Shown here: in pieces, positions 12,700-13,518 of the stretch | Layout: every line of letters begins with the position of its first letter | Numbering within the stretch: position 1 is the stretch's first letter | Source of the DNA: Methylotenera_A sp040387515 | GTDB lineage: Bacteria; Pseudomonadota; Gammaproteobacteria; Burkholderiales; Methylophilaceae | Direction: 5' to 3' | Assembly: GCA_040387515.1 (NCBI GenBank) | Contig: JAZKDP010000037.1 | Location: 1-13,518, forward strand | Length of the DNA: 13,518 nucleotides | Translations under genes and position numbers: made by a program | Notes under the pieces: model-generated | The model's input: the letters and a program-made list of their open reading frames with translations, nothing else | The model's database searches: none | Told to the model about the DNA's origin: nothing

Positions 12700-13413
12700 G
12701 TGACAACCAACAAAACTGCCTTAGGCAGTAACTATTTATTAAATTTACTCAGCGATGATTGCCGTCAAAGTTTTGTTAGTAATTGTGATTTAGTTAGCCT
12801 TAATTTAGGCGATATTCTTGGTAATTCAGGAGATACTATTTCATACGTATATTTCCCCGTCGAAGGCATCATTTCATGGGAAAAACAAGTCGTAGGAAGC
12901 CCCTATTTAGTAGTCGCACTGATTGGCAATGAAGGGATGCTTTGCATTAGTTTATTACTAGGAGTCGACATTACACTTTGTCGCGCTGTGGTACAAAAAT
13001 CGGGTTTTGCATTACGCATTCCAGCCGCCTCGTTTACTCATCAAATAGCACAAAAACCAACGCTTGATTTAATATTAAAACGCTACGCTTATGTTAGTTA
13101 CAATCAAATAATGCAATTAGCCGCTTGTAATATTTTCCACTTGCTAGAAAATCGTTTAGCTAGGCTGTTGCTGATGTTTCAAGATAGATTGCAATCTGAC
13201 GAGTTACATATTACACATGGGCAATTAGCACAAATGTTGGGCGTACGTAGAGTGGGTGTGACCAAAGCAGCAGGCACGCTACAACGTCAAAATTTAATCA
13301 GTTACACCCGTGGTGATATGATTATTCACGATGTAAATGGATTAAAGGCATTCTCTTGTATTTGTTATCAAACAGACATTTCAACTTATGAAAATACTTT
13401 GCAACATATATAA
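12700..13413 (+). CDS. Crp/Fnr-family transcriptional regulator (second paralogue)
   Basis: The 237-aa product has the same layout as the first regulator. A cNMP-binding-like barrel (about 28-110) carries DTISYVYFP and LIGNEGML. A dimerisation helix follows (about 120-162), then a Crp_2-type winged helix (about 168-212) with recognition helix LGVRRVGVTKAAGTLQ (180-195). It ends in CICYQ, like CECYQ in the other. The two proteins are clearly diverged paralogues. Here Val185 replaces the Glu aligned with CRP E181, suggesting altered DNA reading. The start is GTG, well supported by AAAGGAAA about 8 nt upstream. No FNR-type cysteine cluster and no obvious cAMP cassette are seen. It sits divergent from csbD behind the operator cluster and is probably monocistronic. 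Confidence 0.9.
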   Translation: MTTNKTALGSNYLLNLLSDDCRQSFVSNCDLVSLNLGDILGNSGDTISYVYFPVEGIISWEKQVVGSPYLVVALIGNEGMLCISLLLGVDITLCRAVVQKSGFALRIPAASFTHQIAQKPTLDLILKRYAYVSYNQIMQLAACNIFHLLENRLARLLLMFQDRLQSDELHITHGQLAQMLGVRRVGVTKAAGTLQRQNLISYTRGDMIIHDVNGLKAFSCICYQTDISTYENTLQHI

Positions 13414-13518
13414 AGAGTTTAATTTCTGAAATGCTTAAAGTTAACTACTTTCATTATGCAAATCCGATTTCCTAATGTTATGTGGCTCGTATATCACCCT
13501 TTCAATCACTTTATTTGA
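13414..13518. other. Non-coding right edge
   Basis: The last 105 nt are AT-rich. I see no gene start, terminator or palindrome copy in them. Confidence 0.4.

Noticed and set aside
9334..13413. Classifying the two regulators as FNR or cAMP-CRP
   Set aside because: No FNR-type N-terminal cysteine cluster is present, and the cAMP phosphate-binding cassette is not recognisable. Only family-level naming is justified.

Overview
The window looks like a piece of an AT-rich betaproteobacterial chromosome. Protein style and gene order suggest a methylotroph of the Methylophilaceae (Methylotenera-like). That placement is an inference from recognition and was not tested by any search. The left end is conserved core genome: the first 18 codons of rpsB on the minus strand, divergent from map and glnD. 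This is the same rpsB / map / glnD neighbourhood seen in E. coli. A bidirectional terminator then separates glnD from a small convergent cupin gene, followed by a stand-alone NAD(P)HX dehydratase gene (nnrD).

From about 5.8 kb the window becomes a loose accessory block of stress-type genes, mostly single-gene units with long intergenic regions. On the minus strand are a DUF3309 membrane microprotein, a small Pro-rich lipoprotein, a general-stress-protein-26-like flavin/PLP-fold protein, a short catalase-family heme protein and a CsbD-like protein. On the plus strand are a 63-aa zinc-ribbon protein, two diverged Crp/Fnr-type regulators and a PAS-GGDEF-EAL cyclic-di-GMP enzyme between them.

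The most interesting signal is not a gene. The intergenic regions of this block carry a recurrent 16-bp near-palindrome of the type TGTTCGCTAGCGTACA. I count about ten copies of varying quality, located upstream of the lipoprotein, the PNPOx-like gene, the catalase, the zinc-ribbon gene, the first crp-like gene, the GGDEF/EAL gene and the csbD/second crp-like pair. One outlier lies upstream of nnrD. The half-site spacing is that expected for a Crp/Fnr dimer. Upstream of the first regulator the palindrome centre falls exactly where a class II activator site would (about -41.5) relative to a perfect TATAAT, and several other copies show the same geometry. The simplest reading is a local stress regulon run by one or both resident Crp-like proteins, with autoregulation and a link to c-di-GMP. 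The ligand or signal is unknown.

No tRNA, rRNA, CRISPR array, transposase, integrase or phage gene was seen. Short duplications are present: an 18-nt exact repeat flanking the catalase/PNPOx intergenic region, and two short tandem repeats around csbD.
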